Shown: positions 42,748 to 51,233 of the stretch, piece by piece
How positions within the stretch are numbered: position 1 is the stretch's first letter
Layout of the letters: the number at the start of each line of letters is the position of its first letter
Source: Ignavibacteriaceae bacterium
GTDB taxonomy: Bacteria; Bacteroidota; Ignavibacteria; Ignavibacteriales; Ignavibacteriaceae
Direction: 5' to 3'
Length of the DNA stretch: 64,000 bases
Assembly (NCBI GenBank): GCA_023229425.1
Contig: JALNZG010000013.1
Location: 14,573 to 78,572 of the forward strand
The notes under the pieces: model-generated
Seen by the model: the letters and a program-made list of their open reading frames with translations, nothing else
What the model was told of the DNA's origin: nothing
Database searches by the model: none
Translations under genes and position numbers: made by a program

Positions 42748-44064
42748 TTAAAAAAGAAAATTGTAGCCTAAAATTAACAAAGAAGTAAGAATAAAAAATC
42801 CAAATCCGATAGTAGTATAGCGAGCCATTAATTTTGTCCCAAGAATAATTGCAATAATTCCTTTAAAAAGAAGGTTGGCAAATAGGGCGATCACAATTGA
42901 ATTTAGAGCTACAATTGGTTGAATACTATTCTTAGCAGATAGCTGCGCCATCGTTAAGGTTATAGCATCAATATTGGATAATCCGGAAATAAAACTTACA
43001 AAATAGCTTCCCTTATCGCCATAATTTAATTGTGCCAACTTTGAAAAAAGTAGTATTAATCCGAAAATTAATCCAAAATAAAGAGCAGACTTTAATTCAA
43101 AAGGATTTTTCAGATCAATTCCGGTTAATTCAACCGCTTTAATTCTTTCCCACATAATAACGCTTAATAAAATGCCAACAACAGTAAAAATCAATATAGG
43201 AATGATCGCTAATTTGGCAAGTTCTGCATTAACAACTGCAATTTCTAAAAGTACTTTTGGAAAGACCATTGTAGTAGCTATTAATATTCCCACTCCAAAG
43301 TTGGAGGAGAGCAAATCATTCTCTTTGCTTTTCTTTGCAAAAGAAAAGGTTAAAGCCGTGCTCGAAACCAGTCCGCCAAATATTGAGGTAACTGATATTC
43401 CCTTTTTATACCCAACATACTTTGTTAGAACATATCCGAGGAAACTTAGCAGCGCAATAAATATTACCATCATCCAGATTAAGCGAAGATTGATAATGTC
43501 ATTCGGTCCGAAAGATCGTTCCGGTAACAAAGGGAAAATAATTATAGTAACTATTGATAACTTCAATACTGCAAAGATGTCTTCACCGGTTACATTTTCA
43601 ACAAAATGATGAAGCTGAATTTTTAACGAAAGAAATAACGCCATGATGACTGCCACAATTGCAGCAATGAGAATGAAATTCCAATAGATCATTGAACCTA
43701 AAACAAAAACCATTAAAGCGGAAAGTTCGGTTGTAATACCAATCCTTCCACCACGCGTGGATGTAAAATAGGAAAGTCCGACAAGAATCATCACAGAAAA
43801 AATGAATACAAAGTAGAAAGATAAGTTGAGATAACTGGAAAGCATTGCTGAAATAAAACCATAGATCGCGATGAGCGGAAACGTCCTTATACCGGCAAAT
43901 GATTTTGCACCGGGAGCTCTTGAGTGCTCTCTTTCCAATCCGATTAACGCACCGATTAGTATGGCTATCCCCAATTTTTGAATAATGACGAAAAGCTCGT
44001 CATACGTAAATTGGTTTTGCATTCCTTTAATAATTTCCGGCAAAAGTTTTAGACTATCAGCCAT
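42748..44064 (-). CDS. MgtC/SapB-family membrane protein with DUF4010 tail
   Basis: 438 residues, about 12 hydrophobic segments. The N-terminal MgtC-like part shows GIAILIGALIGLEREHSRAP and AGIRTFPLIAIYGF; the C-terminal part (about 190-438) has the DUF4010 look, including SVTSIFGGLVSSTALTFSFA and SGLSNIDAITLTMAQLS. MgtC proteins affect Mg2+ homeostasis and membrane potential in virulence, but the function of this long type is not established. It begins one base after the aldehyde dehydrogenase stop region, so cotranscription is likely. Confidence 0.85.
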   Translation of the reverse strand: MADSLKLLPEIIKGMQNQFTYDELFVIIQKLGIAILIGALIGLEREHSRAPGAKSFAGIRTFPLIAIYGFISAMLSSYLNLSFYFVFIFSVMILVGLSYFTSTRGGRIGITTELSALMVFVLGSMIYWNFILIAAIVAVIMALFLSLKIQLHHFVENVTGEDIFAVLKLSIVTIIIFPLLPERSFGPNDIINLRLIWMMVIFIALLSFLGYVLTKYVGYKKGISVTSIFGGLVSSTALTFSFAKKSKENDLLSSNFGVGILIATTMVFPKVLLEIAVVNAELAKLAIIPILIFTVVGILLSVIMWERIKAVELTGIDLKNPFELKSALYFGLIFGLILLFSKLAQLNYGDKGSYFVSFISGLSNIDAITLTMAQLSAKNSIQPIVALNSIVIALFANLLFKGIIAIILGTKLMARYTTIGFGFFILTSLLILGYNFLF

Positions 44065-44065
44065 T

Positions 44066-45436
44066 TTAGCTCACATAAATTGTTTTAATATTTACGAATT
44101 CTCTAATTCCGAATAAGCCAAGTTCCCTGCCATAACCCGATTGATTGATCCCCCCGAATGGTAAACGGGGATCAGATTTAACGAACGAGTTTACAAAGCA
44201 AGCTCCTGCAAGAATTTTTTCTTTCGCAATTCGTTCACCTTTTACTAGATCCTCCGTGAATACAACTGCTCCTAACCCAAACACAGTATTATTCGCCAAA
44301 CGAATTGCATCATCTTCGTCTTTTGCTTTTATTAAAGGAGCTATCGGTCCAAATATTTCTTCTTGAAAAGCGATGTTGTTTTCATCAACATTAGTTAAAA
44401 CCGTCGGTGGATAAAAAGCTCCTTTTCCTTCGGGAATAAATCCACCAAGCAAAAGTTCGGCGCCTTGTTTTACACTTTGTTCAACTTGAATATGCAGTTC
44501 ATTTCTTAAATCAATCCTCGCCTGAGGACCAATTGAGTTCGATTCATCAAGTGGATTTCCCATTTTTCTCAATTTCATTTGTTCAACAAAATAATCTCGA
44601 AAATGATCAAATACTTTTTCAACCACAATAAATCTTTTTGCAGCAATACAGCTTTGACCACTGTTTATCAATCTCGAAGTTACACATGTTTTGGACGCTT
44701 CTAACAGATCAGCATCTTCTAAAATTAAGTAGGGATCACTTCCTCCAAGTTCAAGTACAGTTTTTTTCAAAACATTTCCGGCTATAACGGCAACTGATTT
44801 TCCCGCTGTAGTACTTCCGGTTATGGTTACAGCTTTCACGAATGGATGTTCGATTACTTGTTTAACTTTCGAGGAAGAGATAATCAAAGTTGAAAAAAGA
44901 TTTTCCGTATATCCGGCTTCACTAAATATTTTTTCGATTGCAAGAGCAGTACCGCTAACATTGGATGAGTGTTTTAGTAAGCAAGCATTTCCGGCTAATA
45001 AATTAGGTACCGCAAAGCGAAAGACTTGCCAAAAAGGAAAATTCCAGGGCATTACTGCAAGAATAATTCCCAGCGGTTGAAAAGATACAAAACTTTTTCT
45101 TGCGTCGGTTTTGATAAATTCATCGGCTAAAAAATGTTCTGCATTTTCACAATAGTAATTGCAAAGCCAGATACATTTATCTATTTCCATGCGTGACTGT
45201 ATAATTGGTTTACCCATCTCAAGGGTCATCAATTTAGATAATTCTTCCTTTTGTTTTTCTAAAACTGAGGCAGCGTTTAGCATTAAACTAATTCTTTTTT
45301 CGAGTGGTATTTTTTTATGGAAATGATAAGCCAGTTCTGTTTTTTCAATACACCCACTAATTTTTTGATCCGAATATTCAGCATATTCGGCAAGAATTTC
45401 TTCTGTACTTGGATTTATAGAGTAAATCATTTTCAA
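44066..45436 (-). CDS. NAD(P)-dependent aldehyde dehydrogenase (succinate-semialdehyde type)
   Basis: 456 residues. IYSINPSTEEILAEYAEYSD opens the protein; MPWNFPFWQVFRFAVPNLLA, VLELGGSDPYLILEDAD (catalytic Glu) and NSGQSCIAAKRFIV (catalytic Cys) follow, and the end FGGINQSGYGRELG is typical. The absence of some N-terminal residues and the GSDPY motif place it in the short succinate-semialdehyde dehydrogenase GabD/Sad branch used by Bacteroidota. An ATG six bases inside (MIYSINP) is an equally good start. It oxidises succinate semialdehyde or a related aldehyde. Confidence 0.91.
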   Translation of the reverse strand: MKMIYSINPSTEEILAEYAEYSDQKISGCIEKTELAYHFHKKIPLEKRISLMLNAASVLEKQKEELSKLMTLEMGKPIIQSRMEIDKCIWLCNYYCENAEHFLADEFIKTDARKSFVSFQPLGIILAVMPWNFPFWQVFRFAVPNLLAGNACLLKHSSNVSGTALAIEKIFSEAGYTENLFSTLIISSSKVKQVIEHPFVKAVTITGSTTAGKSVAVIAGNVLKKTVLELGGSDPYLILEDADLLEASKTCVTSRLINSGQSCIAAKRFIVVEKVFDHFRDYFVEQMKLRKMGNPLDESNSIGPQARIDLRNELHIQVEQSVKQGAELLLGGFIPEGKGAFYPPTVLTNVDENNIAFQEEIFGPIAPLIKAKDEDDAIRLANNTVFGLGAVVFTEDLVKGERIAKEKILAGACFVNSFVKSDPRLPFGGINQSGYGRELGLFGIREFVNIKTIYVS

Positions 45437-45471
45437 TTATTATTAGTAATAGTTAATTGACTTATCTTAAA

Positions 45472-46707
45472 TTAATTTTCTTTTTTCTTAATTACAACAA
45501 CTGTTTTATCATCATTATACTCTCCCCCATCCGAATATTTTACAACCGCTTCAATTAGGAGAGCTGCAATTTCTTTTGATGAACGATGGACATTTCCGGT
45601 TAAGATTTCTTCAATTTTCTTTTCACCGAATGGTTCAAAATTTTTATCTGCAGAATCTATCATTCCGTCACTGTAAATTAAAAGTACGTCTCCTTTTTCA
45701 AAAAGGATGCTATCCACCGTGTAATTTGCTTTTGGTGCCGGACCTAAAACGGGACCGGTTGGATTAAGATAATATATTTTTTTTTCTTTCCGCTTATAAA
45801 AGAAAGGAGGATTGTGTCCGGCGTTTGAATAAAGAAACAATCCGGATTTATCATTCGACAACTCGCCATAAAAAAAAGAACTGAATTTATCATCGCTGAA
45901 AATTTTATTAACAAGAGTGTTTATTCTTCTCATCAACGTTACAATTTTTATCTCGAAAGTCATTGCCATGCGAATAGCGCCTGAGATGTACATTGCCTCA
46001 GCAGACGCAGCAATACCTTTACTTGCTGCATCTCCGAGCACAACTCCTAACCTTTCTTTGTCATCACCTATTTCGAGATAATCAAAAAAGTCGCCTCCAA
46101 CAATTTCAGCAGGATAAGTAATCCCATATAAATCATAATCAAAAAAGGGATATTCATGTTGAGGAAGGATTGATTTTTGTAGAAGACGAGCTTTGTCTAT
46201 ATCGGCTTTTAATGAGCGTTCACTTTTAGATGAACGCCATTGTTTCAATTTTGATGTTACTACGGTAGCAATAATATTCAACGAATATTTGTACTCAGTA
46301 CTTACATTCGAACTATTAAATGCTAAAAGGTATTCGTAATATTTTTTTCCGTTAAGTTTAGCTTTATTTCCCACACCCGACGCATAATACTTTGAAATCC
46401 CTTTTTTCTTAAGCAAATCATTTGTTTCTGATCGAAGAACGGTTCGTTCTTTTTCCAAGTTATCAAAAAGCGGATGATCGCTAATTGATAGTATAAAGTC
46501 ACTATCGATCTTAGATTTCTTAGCAGTCTGGTAAACTAACTCATATCCTTGCTTCTCTGCCGAAAATCTCCAAATTCTGCCACCAAGGATTTGAATGTCT
46601 TTCTGTTTAACAAGTTCCTGAACCACGGTTATGAGCATATCAATTTCAGTTGCAAAGAACTTTGAAGTTATTGTCTCTATTGTTTGATGAAGGTCACGGT
46701 AGTACAT
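45472..46707 (-). CDS. PP2C/SpoIIE-type serine/threonine phosphatase
   Basis: 411 residues. The N-terminal ~165 residues resemble a GAF-like sensory domain (ILGGRIWRFSAEKQGYELVY), then a short coiled link (SKSERSLKADIDKARLLQKS) with the ILPQHEYPFF signature leads to the PP2C domain: IVGGDFFDYLEIGDDKERLG, VVLGDAASKGIAASAEAMYI, FLYSNAGHNPPFFY, LLIYSDGMIDSADKNFEPFG and the metal-binding DDKTVVV. RsbU-type enzymes dephosphorylate anti-anti-sigma factors. No partner-switch kinase or STAS protein is adjacent, so the target is unknown. Confidence 0.92.
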   Translation of the reverse strand: MYYRDLHQTIETITSKFFATEIDMLITVVQELVKQKDIQILGGRIWRFSAEKQGYELVYQTAKKSKIDSDFILSISDHPLFDNLEKERTVLRSETNDLLKKKGISKYYASGVGNKAKLNGKKYYEYLLAFNSSNVSTEYKYSLNIIATVVTSKLKQWRSSKSERSLKADIDKARLLQKSILPQHEYPFFDYDLYGITYPAEIVGGDFFDYLEIGDDKERLGVVLGDAASKGIAASAEAMYISGAIRMAMTFEIKIVTLMRRINTLVNKIFSDDKFSSFFYGELSNDKSGLFLYSNAGHNPPFFYKRKEKKIYYLNPTGPVLGPAPKANYTVDSILFEKGDVLLIYSDGMIDSADKNFEPFGEKKIEEILTGNVHRSSKEIAALLIEAVVKYSDGGEYNDDKTVVVIKKKEN

Positions 46708-46743
46708 AAGTTATCAGTTATTAGTAATCAGTTTTCAGTTATT
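46708..46743. repeat. Degenerate CAGTTATTAGTA-type array, copy 3
   Basis: AAGTTATCAGTTATTAGTAA then TCAGTTTTCAGTTATT, immediately before the PP2C start codon on the opposite strand. It matches the minus-strand reading of 11440-11475. Confidence 0.6.
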
Positions 46744-46776
46744 TAAATATTCGTTATTGCTCTATTACAGATATAA

Positions 46777-48045
46777 TTATTCTGAATAGTAATTCATCAT
46801 CTCTTGAATTGTTTTTTTGCATACCGGACAAAAGTTATTTATGGATGCTGATTTCATTGAACAATCATAACTTGGACGATAAATATTTTTGGCAACATAC
46901 CCGCCTCCTTCAAATAAACCTACTTTATTTTTATAGGAGGTATCATTTGGAGTTGGCATAGGAATATCTTTATCAATCATGCTTTTCCATTTTGATTCAA
47001 AATCTACCATAGTTGTTAAATTTGCCTCAAGCGGTTCAATGTTGGTCGGATAAAAATCTAAATACGCCGTTGAACTTGTGTAATATTCATCAGCTAAAAA
47101 TGCAAATCCATGCCCGAATTCATGAACAAAAATATATTCCGACAATTTATGGTCGGCAACACAAACGGAATAATGATTATAAATTGATCCACCACCGTAT
47201 TTGGTAGAATTTACCAAAATATATATTTGATCGTAAGGTGCGTTTGCAGCATAATCGCGTACCGCTTTAAAATCGGAAGTCATACAATATCGTTCTTCAT
47301 CAAAAGTATAAAATGTAGTATTAACGTTTGTTCTTTTCCAAATATTTTGCCCCGGTATGTCTGTACCGTTTTCTTTAGAAGGAGCTTCGATCCCCCAAAT
47401 ATTAAAACTTTCTTTATTCTCTGAATAGGGTGATGCATTCAATAAGTATTGAGTAAACTTACCGCAATCAGTTTTGAATTTTTCCATTTCTTCCTTTGTA
47501 TATCCTTCGGGAATAATTACAATATCAACTTTATTAGCAGGACTACCGGAGTAATATACTTTGAAATTGGGGAATTCATTTCTGCGGTCTTTTGCTATAA
47601 AATAATCTTTAGGATTTACCGTTAATTCAAACTTTTTGTGTAATTCGTTTTTCCTGTCTCTTGAGAAGAAAGAGACAAGTATAGTTTGTTTTGGGAAAGG
47701 AAAGACAACAGATTCAGTAAAACTTTTTTTATATTTTTTTGCCTCCTCGGTAGTCTGCCATTCTGAAAAAAGGGTTGAATAATATTTTGAATAAATAATT
47801 TTACCGGTGGCTGAATCTGCAACTTCAACTTTATATTTCCCGTAATTAAAAGCATCAAGTAAATTTGTTTGCGAGCCGCCCCAATACGGTTCTTCCCGCA
47901 ATTCATCGAATGAATACTCATCACTAACATTATCGCCGGAATGATAATAATCAATCCTTAACGTTTTGTTTTCAAAAAAAGTTTCAAATTTGATTTGTCC
48001 ATTTAAGGAGATGAACAGACTCATAAAAAGTATAAAATATTTCAT
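46777..48045 (-). CDS. M64-family metallopeptidase, exported
   Basis: About 422 residues from ATG 48045, which begins a signal peptide (MKYFILFMSLFISLNG) and has GAGAG-like purines seven bases upstream; the frame extends to 48078 but would overlap mscS by 32 bases. The zinc motif is VHEFGHGFAFLADEYYT, with KVDIVIIPEGYTKEEMEKFK and NSTKYGGGSIYNHYSV before it, as in the IgA peptidase M64 family. It ends with a Cys pair (FCPVCKKTI). It is an extracytoplasmic protease; its substrate is unknown. The mscS stop lies one base before its start. Confidence 0.9.
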   Translation of the reverse strand: MKYFILFMSLFISLNGQIKFETFFENKTLRIDYYHSGDNVSDEYSFDELREEPYWGGSQTNLLDAFNYGKYKVEVADSATGKIIYSKYYSTLFSEWQTTEEAKKYKKSFTESVVFPFPKQTILVSFFSRDRKNELHKKFELTVNPKDYFIAKDRRNEFPNFKVYYSGSPANKVDIVIIPEGYTKEEMEKFKTDCGKFTQYLLNASPYSENKESFNIWGIEAPSKENGTDIPGQNIWKRTNVNTTFYTFDEERYCMTSDFKAVRDYAANAPYDQIYILVNSTKYGGGSIYNHYSVCVADHKLSEYIFVHEFGHGFAFLADEYYTSSTAYLDFYPTNIEPLEANLTTMVDFESKWKSMIDKDIPMPTPNDTSYKNKVGLFEGGGYVAKNIYRPSYDCSMKSASINNFCPVCKKTIQEMMNYYSE

Positions 48046-48046
48046 A

Positions 48047-49183
48047 TTAGCTCTCATCTTTTTTTTGTAATCGAACATCCATTTGAGGTAATGGAATTTC
48101 TATTTTCTCTTTTCTAAATTCTTGAAGTATTGCTTCTCTCAGTTCACTTCCAAGTTTAGCATTGTCTAGATAATTTTCCGTGTAAGCTGTTAAACGATAA
48201 TTTACTCCTGAATCACCAAACTTAGTTAAAAAAGTATCCGGTGCGGGAGTCTTCGCAACTAAAAGATTATTTACCGCTACAGAAATTAAAATCTTTTTTA
48301 CCTTGTCAATATCGCAATTATAAGAAACCATAACTTCCACAACAACGCGCGATAATGCAGATGGATAGGTTAGATTAACAATCCTCGATTTTACAATATC
48401 ATTGTTCGGAACAATTAAAATATTATTATCAAAATCCAATACCTTCGTACTTCTAACTCCAATTTCAATCACATCTCCAACTAAGTCCGGATTAACTTTT
48501 ATTCTGTCACCAATACGAAAAGGTCTGTCGGTCATAATAATAAATCCGGAAATCATATTTGAGATGGTTTCCTGTGCGGCTAAAGCAATCGCTAGAGAAC
48601 CTACTCCGAGAGAGACTATAAATCCACTGACATCAATATGAAACTTTGCCAAAACGATAACAAACGCAAGAGCAGTTAAAATCAGTTTACTTAATTTTTG
48701 AAGCAGCGGGAACAAACTTCCGCTTAAATTTTTGTTTTCTCCGGAGTCAATCTTTCCTGCGTACCAGTTGAAGAGTATTGTAATAGTTCTAAAACCTATA
48801 ACTAAAATTATTAGTACGATTAATAAAAACAAAGCGTAATCTGCTGCTATTACAAGATCATCGAAGTAAGGATAATATGTAATTAATTTTTGCGGGGGAT
48901 TACCTGTCTTTAACGATAAACCGTTCTTAAAAATCCCCAAACCAACAGACAATCCAATCAAGATAATAATCTTAAAGAATGTTGATTTCAGTAGATCATA
49001 CATCTGATCATCAATTTGGGCTTTTGAACGTTTAACAATTGGCTTTAATAATTTCCTTAATACTTGCGATAGTATTTTTCCTATGACAATTATTACTGCC
49101 GCTACACCAAAACTAATTATAGTTAGGTAGAGTAAATCGTTGTTTAGCGTAAATCGAAAATTCTCTAATAATTTGATAATCAT
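48047..49183 (-). CDS. MscS-family mechanosensitive channel
   Basis: 378 residues. Four hydrophobic segments (about 15-35, 65-85, 108-130, 160-180) precede the pore helix and the MscS beta domain: VSLGVGSLAIALAAQETISN (pore), GFIIMTDRPFRIGDRIKVNP and VGDVIEIGVRSTKVLDFDNN, then VPNNDIVKSRIVNLTYPS. It releases solutes on hypo-osmotic shock. It overlaps pyrE by four bases (ATGA). Confidence 0.94.
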   Translation of the reverse strand: MIIKLLENFRFTLNNDLLYLTIISFGVAAVIIVIGKILSQVLRKLLKPIVKRSKAQIDDQMYDLLKSTFFKIIILIGLSVGLGIFKNGLSLKTGNPPQKLITYYPYFDDLVIAADYALFLLIVLIILVIGFRTITILFNWYAGKIDSGENKNLSGSLFPLLQKLSKLILTALAFVIVLAKFHIDVSGFIVSLGVGSLAIALAAQETISNMISGFIIMTDRPFRIGDRIKVNPDLVGDVIEIGVRSTKVLDFDNNILIVPNNDIVKSRIVNLTYPSALSRVVVEVMVSYNCDIDKVKKILISVAVNNLLVAKTPAPDTFLTKFGDSGVNYRLTAYTENYLDNAKLGSELREAILQEFRKEKIEIPLPQMDVRLQKKDES

Positions 49184-49764
49184 ACGACCTTTCGCGAACC
49201 CGGTTTGATAAAAGGAATATTTTCTTTACACAAATTACAATCCTCCGGTTCATAAGATATCGCGTCAAGCGAAACGACACTTTTTTGAGGTACCCCAAAT
49301 TGGACTTTCCCTTTGCTTCTATCTACAATAAATCCAACACCGACTGGGACGGCTTCACTTTGATTAATAATGTCTATAACTTCAAAAACAGAACGGCCGG
49401 TTGTTACAACATCTTCGCAAACGAGAATTCGTTCCCCTTTCTCAATTGAAAAACCGCGGCGTAAGTTTAGTTTTTTATCTTCTCTTTCAGCAAAAATGAA
49501 CCGCTTATTTAATTGACGCGCGACTTCCTGCCCAACTACAATTCCGCCTATTGCCGGAGCAATTACCGTATCAATTTCAAAATTTTTATAATGTTCGGCA
49601 ATTGTAGCACAAATAATATTATTGTGTTCAGGATATTGAAGCACCTTTGCACATTGGAAATAAACGTTGCTGTGCCTGCCGGAAGTTAAAAGAAAATGTC
49701 CGCTTAAAAGAGCTTCCGTTTTTTTGAAAATGTTTAGTATTTCTTCTTCTGTTAAATGGTTCAT
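49180..49764 (-). CDS. pyrE: Orotate phosphoribosyltransferase
   Basis: 194 residues. The PRPP-binding loop ILVCEDVVTTGRSVFEVI and AREDKKLNLRRGFSIEKGER identify OPRTase, as does VIAPAIGGIVVGQEVARQLN. It makes orotidine monophosphate from orotate and PRPP in pyrimidine synthesis. The gene is 42 bases after the receiver-domain gene and overlaps mscS by four bases. Confidence 0.95.
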   Translation of the reverse strand: MNHLTEEEILNIFKKTEALLSGHFLLTSGRHSNVYFQCAKVLQYPEHNNIICATIAEHYKNFEIDTVIAPAIGGIVVGQEVARQLNKRFIFAEREDKKLNLRRGFSIEKGERILVCEDVVTTGRSVFEVIDIINQSEAVPVGVGFIVDRSKGKVQFGVPQKSVVSLDAISYEPEDCNLCKENIPFIKPGSRKVV

Positions 49765-49806
49765 AATATTTATTCTCTTTTAAATCTTTTTTCTTAATAA
49801 CGGTAT

Positions 49807-50181
49807 TTACTTTTTCAACCACTTGTTTAAGATATTTTCTAAGTTTTCTTTGTTAATCGGTTTAGGCAGGTAATCATCCATCCCTGCAGAAATCAATTCT
49901 TGTTCATCTCCAACAAATGAATCAGCAGTAAGCGCAATGATAACAGGAGAATTACTACCAAACTCGATTTTTATTTTTTGTGTAGATTCAATCCCGCCCA
50001 TAACTGGCATGTGAATATCCATAAAAACTATATGATATTTATTATCCACGACTGCATGAAATGCTTCTTCACCATTAATAACCGCATCAGATTCATAACC
50101 GAGTTTATTCAATAATCTTCCAAGAACCTGCCGATTAATGGAATTGTCATCGGCGATGAGAATTTTATTTAGTTCAGACAT
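49807..50181 (-). CDS. Stand-alone response regulator receiver
   Basis: 124 residues, a single receiver domain: acidic pair Asp11-Asp12 (ILIADDNSINRQVLGRLL), phospho-acceptor Asp55 (VFMDIHMPVMGG), Thr85 (ALTADSF) and Lys107 (YLPKPIN). The NSINRQVL and DIHMPVMGG forms are typical of receivers from hybrid kinases. It has no output domain, so it may serve as a phosphorelay shuttle or act on a partner protein. No histidine kinase is nearby. It lies eight bases after the phosphoglucose/phosphomannose isomerase gene. Confidence 0.94.
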   Translation of the reverse strand: MSELNKILIADDNSINRQVLGRLLNKLGYESDAVINGEEAFHAVVDNKYHIVFMDIHMPVMGGIESTQKIKIEFGSNSPVIIALTADSFVGDEQELISAGMDDYLPKPINKENLENILNKWLKK

Positions 50182-50189
50182 TTATTTTC

Positions 50190-51233
50190 TTACGCTTCTT
50201 TTGCTAACTGCTTTTTTAGAAGATGAATATAATCTATCTCACTTGGGTCTTTGCCGCGTTGGATTGCAAGATAATAGGAAATCCAATCTGACAAATAAAT
50301 TAAATCAAGCAGCCGTTCTTGAAATGATGCTTCAGTACTTGAAAGAGAAATTATTTCAACTCCGGCTTGCATTAATAATTCGTATGTAATTGCGAATCGT
50401 TTTTTGATTTGTGGATGAGTTGTTATTTCTTCAATAAAAATCGCTTTCAGTTTGGCAATTCGTTCATCGTATGTTTCCCAACCGATTATTTCATTGTGGT
50501 TAAGTTCAGGGAATACATTATGGAAAGCGTGCATTTTTGAATTTTCATTTATCTGGCATTTGAACCTATTTCCAACAGCAGAAGTTAAACCATCAGTTGA
50601 ATAAATTACCGGGAGAAAACCTACAAGTTTTTCTGCAACCTGAAATGCATAATTGTTTTCCGTAGAATATTCTTCTCCCCTTTTCTTCCAGAGATGAATT
50701 GTTTTATCAATTATTTCTTGTGAAGTTGTAACAAGTCGCAGAGTCTGTAATACTTTAAGCAGACTGAAAAAACTTAATCCCAGTGAATAACGGGGTTGAA
50801 AACCTTCTTGAAGAATAACGGTTGGAAGTTTTTCTCTACCAGCAATTTCTTTGATAGTTCCACCGGTAGTTAAACAAATAATCTGACACCTGCGTTTCAA
50901 AGCTTCATTCAACACTGAAATGGTTTCTTCCGTATTTCCGGAGTAGGAAGAAGCAAGCAGGAGAGTTGATTCACCGGCATAATTTGGTAAAGTATAATTT
51001 CTATTTACCTGCATTGGAAGCGCAATCTCGCTTTGCAAAAAGTTTAATATTAAGTCACCGCTTATTGCCGAACCACCTAATCCGCTAACAATTATATTTT
51101 TTATTTTTGAAGTGTCAATCCCAGAAAGTTCATAGTTATTGTTTTTTGCAAATTCTATCTGTTGGTAAGAATTTTTCAATACTTCAAATTGATTTTCCGG
51201 ATCGTACTTTTTAACTAATTCAGTTATGGTCAT
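50190..51233 (-). CDS. Bifunctional phosphoglucose/phosphomannose isomerase
   Basis: 347 residues with two SIS subdomains: KNIIVSGLGGSAISGDLILN and LLASSYSGNTEETISVLNEA in the first, HNVFPELNHNEIIGW and LIYLSDWISYYLAIQRGKDP in the second. This matches the PGI/PMI family found in archaea and some bacteria, which interconverts glucose-6-P, fructose-6-P and mannose-6-P. It overlaps ptsI by four bases, placing central sugar phosphate isomerisation next to PTS phosphotransfer proteins. Confidence 0.92.
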   Translation of the reverse strand: MTITELVKKYDPENQFEVLKNSYQQIEFAKNNNYELSGIDTSKIKNIIVSGLGGSAISGDLILNFLQSEIALPMQVNRNYTLPNYAGESTLLLASSYSGNTEETISVLNEALKRRCQIICLTTGGTIKEIAGREKLPTVILQEGFQPRYSLGLSFFSLLKVLQTLRLVTTSQEIIDKTIHLWKKRGEEYSTENNYAFQVAEKLVGFLPVIYSTDGLTSAVGNRFKCQINENSKMHAFHNVFPELNHNEIIGWETYDERIAKLKAIFIEEITTHPQIKKRFAITYELLMQAGVEIISLSSTEASFQERLLDLIYLSDWISYYLAIQRGKDPSEIDYIHLLKKQLAKEA